Shown one piece after another: positions 62,822 to 64,000 of a DNA stretch of 64,000 nt; position 1 is the stretch's first letter, and every line of letters starts with the position of its first letter. The notes below the pieces were generated by a model, which saw only the letters and a program-made list of their open reading frames with translations, made no database searches and was not told the origin of the DNA. The stretch covers positions 620,001 to 684,000 of the forward strand of contig NZ_CP054492.1 of NCBI RefSeq assembly GCF_015265455.1, given 5' to 3'. This DNA is from Candidatus Sulfurimonas baltica (GTDB taxonomy: Bacteria > Campylobacterota > Campylobacteria > Campylobacterales > Sulfurimonadaceae). The position numbers and the translations under genes were made by a program.

Positions 62822-64000
62822 ATGGCGAATAAAGAAGAAGAGTTTATAACAACGGACCGTTTATACGAGGCTGGATATTTCAATAAAAAAGGTTATTTAA
62901 ACAAAAGTCTAATATCAAAAATTAGTTTTTTTTCAATTATAATCAGCTTTATTTTTTTTAATTATATTGGAATATCTGGATACTATCTATTCTTAAAAGA
63001 AATTACTTTTAATGAATTTATTAATTATAGTTTTCAAGAAGAATTTATTGCAAACTCTGCTGTATGGTGGTTTGAAAAAGCGAAAAATATTTTAGTGGAT
63101 AAAAACATAACATTTATATTTATTAATTTAATTTCTATAATGCTACCTATCATTTTTATATTTAAATGGATTAATAGTATTAGAAAAAAAGCAGAAGTTC
63201 AATCACGATTAGCCTCAAATAATTTAAACCAATATTTTTTATATAAGAATGATAAAAAAAACAACAGTTTTACTTTTAAATTAATAAAGGGAGAAACAGT
63301 AAATTTTGACGGCTTCAATAATATAAAAAATAAAGAAAATTTATGTCAATTTTTTGGATATTCAAGTATGGAAGCAAAAAGAGTAGAAGACAATAAAGTA
63401 ATAATCGTGTTTAGTAATAAATTCCCAGCAATTGATAATGAAGAGGTAAAGGAATTGAATAAAAATATAGAACAATACGCAATGGCAGGATATATGACAT
63501 TAGGTTATAGCAATATAAGCGATGAAGGTGCTATTGAAAAGAAAGTTGGAAATTTATTTATTAAATATTTACCATTAAGTGATTTAAACATTCATATAAA
63601 ATTGATTGGAGCGAGCGGGTTCGGAAAAAGTGTGAATTTTGCAACATTTTTACGAAACTTTATAAATTCATTTAATGAAATTGACACTTTATTTATACAC
63701 GATTTTAAAGGTATTGAAAGTTCAAGAATAGAAAAATTTATAGAACAATCAAGCCAAAAAGAAGAGCTTGAAAAAAGAATTATTTCTTCAACAACAATAG
63801 ATGAGTTAGAAGATATTTTAGTGAAATTGAAAGTAGTTTACGAATATAGAAGAGTAGTTATGAGTGAAAATAATTGGCTAAATTATAAAGGTGGAAAAAT
63901 TATTGTAATGATAGACGAATACAATATTGGTATGTCAGCATTAGAAAGCAAAAATAAATTTGAAAGGAAGAAAGGCGAACAAGTCGAAAGAATGATAAAA
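62822..64000 (+). CDS. FtsK/TcpA-like DNA translocase or conjugative coupling protein (partial, runs off the window)
   Basis: 393 codons visible and open to the window edge. There are two N-terminal membrane helices (about 36-58 and 98-118), then a strand-rich region, then the motor: LIGASGFGKS (Walker A near 262), LFIHDFKG near 293 and IIVMIDEYN (Walker B near 365). Two membrane helices plus an FtsK-type ATPase is the design of TcpA-like coupling proteins in conjugative elements. This is the best evidence that the tRNA-proximal block is a transferable element. The 3' end is missing. Confidence 0.8.
   Translation, partial: MANKEEEFITTDRLYEAGYFNKKGYLNKSLISKISFFSIIISFIFFNYIGISGYYLFLKEITFNEFINYSFQEEFIANSAVWWFEKAKNILVDKNITFIFINLISIMLPIIFIFKWINSIRKKAEVQSRLASNNLNQYFLYKNDKKNNSFTFKLIKGETVNFDGFNNIKNKENLCQFFGYSSMEAKRVEDNKVIIVFSNKFPAIDNEEVKELNKNIEQYAMAGYMTLGYSNISDEGAIEKKVGNLFIKYLPLSDLNIHIKLIGASGFGKSVNFATFLRNFINSFNEIDTLFIHDFKGIESSRIEKFIEQSSQKEELEKRIISSTTIDELEDILVKLKVVYEYRRVVMSENNWLNYKGGKIIVMIDEYNIGMSALESKNKFERKKGEQVERMIK

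Overview
The window looks like a chromosome segment of a Campylobacterota (Epsilonproteobacteria) bacterium, probably a Sulfurimonas-type organism. The DNA is AT-rich. The gene set includes an OprD-like major porin, a UPF0323 lipoprotein, a short Sua5-like protein behind carB, the order fabZ-lpxA-clpX-mreB-mreC, and a FapA/DUF342 protein. Genus is inference from gene content and style; no 16S gene is present.

Region 1 (1-20.7 kb, + strand) is a surface-polysaccharide (O-antigen-like) cluster. It holds a heparinase-like protein, three glycosyltransferases, a Wzy-like polymerase, and a CapE-like dehydratase / WecB epimerase / RmlD-like reductase trio (UDP-L-FucNAc or UDP-L-QuiNAc route). A WbpV-like reductase, a WbpL/WecA-like initiating transferase, a WbpM-like dehydratase (D-QuiNAc/D-FucNAc-type route) and a Wzz-like chain-length protein complete it. 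Five toxin-antitoxin-type modules sit between these genes: Phd/RelE, RHH/PIN, MNT/HEPN and two HipA/HipB pairs. A relic of a second wbpM 3' end lies behind the first HipBA module, and the wbpV-like gene carries an in-frame palindromic/tandem-repeat insertion. An IS256-type element with clean inverted repeats and an 8-bp target duplication separates the Wzz gene from the terminator it used to share.

Region 2 (22-36.4 kb, mostly - strand) is core genome: a YgiBC-like pair, the Sua5-like protein, carB, the mreC/mreB/clpX/lpxA/fabZ operon, queH (apparently starting at ATT), fapA-like and ppiB.

Region 3 (36.5-46.5 kb, + strand) is an acetate-use block: a two-component system, an OprD-like porin, a DUF485 protein plus ActP acetate symporter, a cNMP/CBS/DUF294 regulator, a DnaQ-like exonuclease and acetyl-CoA synthetase. 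pyrF and two tandem LapG-like cysteine peptidases follow.

Region 4 (48.65 kb to the end) is accessory DNA starting at tRNA-Ser(GCT). It carries a tightly coupled defence operon, hsdR-hsdS-(CD-NTase)-(SLATT 2TM effector)-(NucS-like nuclease)-(RhuM)-hsdM, so a CBASS-like pair is nested in a type I restriction-modification operon. Then come an orphan adenine methylase, small unknown genes, an ArdA antirestriction protein with a divergent second ArdA-like gene, a helix-turn-helix protein and the start of an FtsK/TcpA-like DNA translocase. This looks like the end of an integrated conjugative or plasmid-like element. No integrase is visible in the window.
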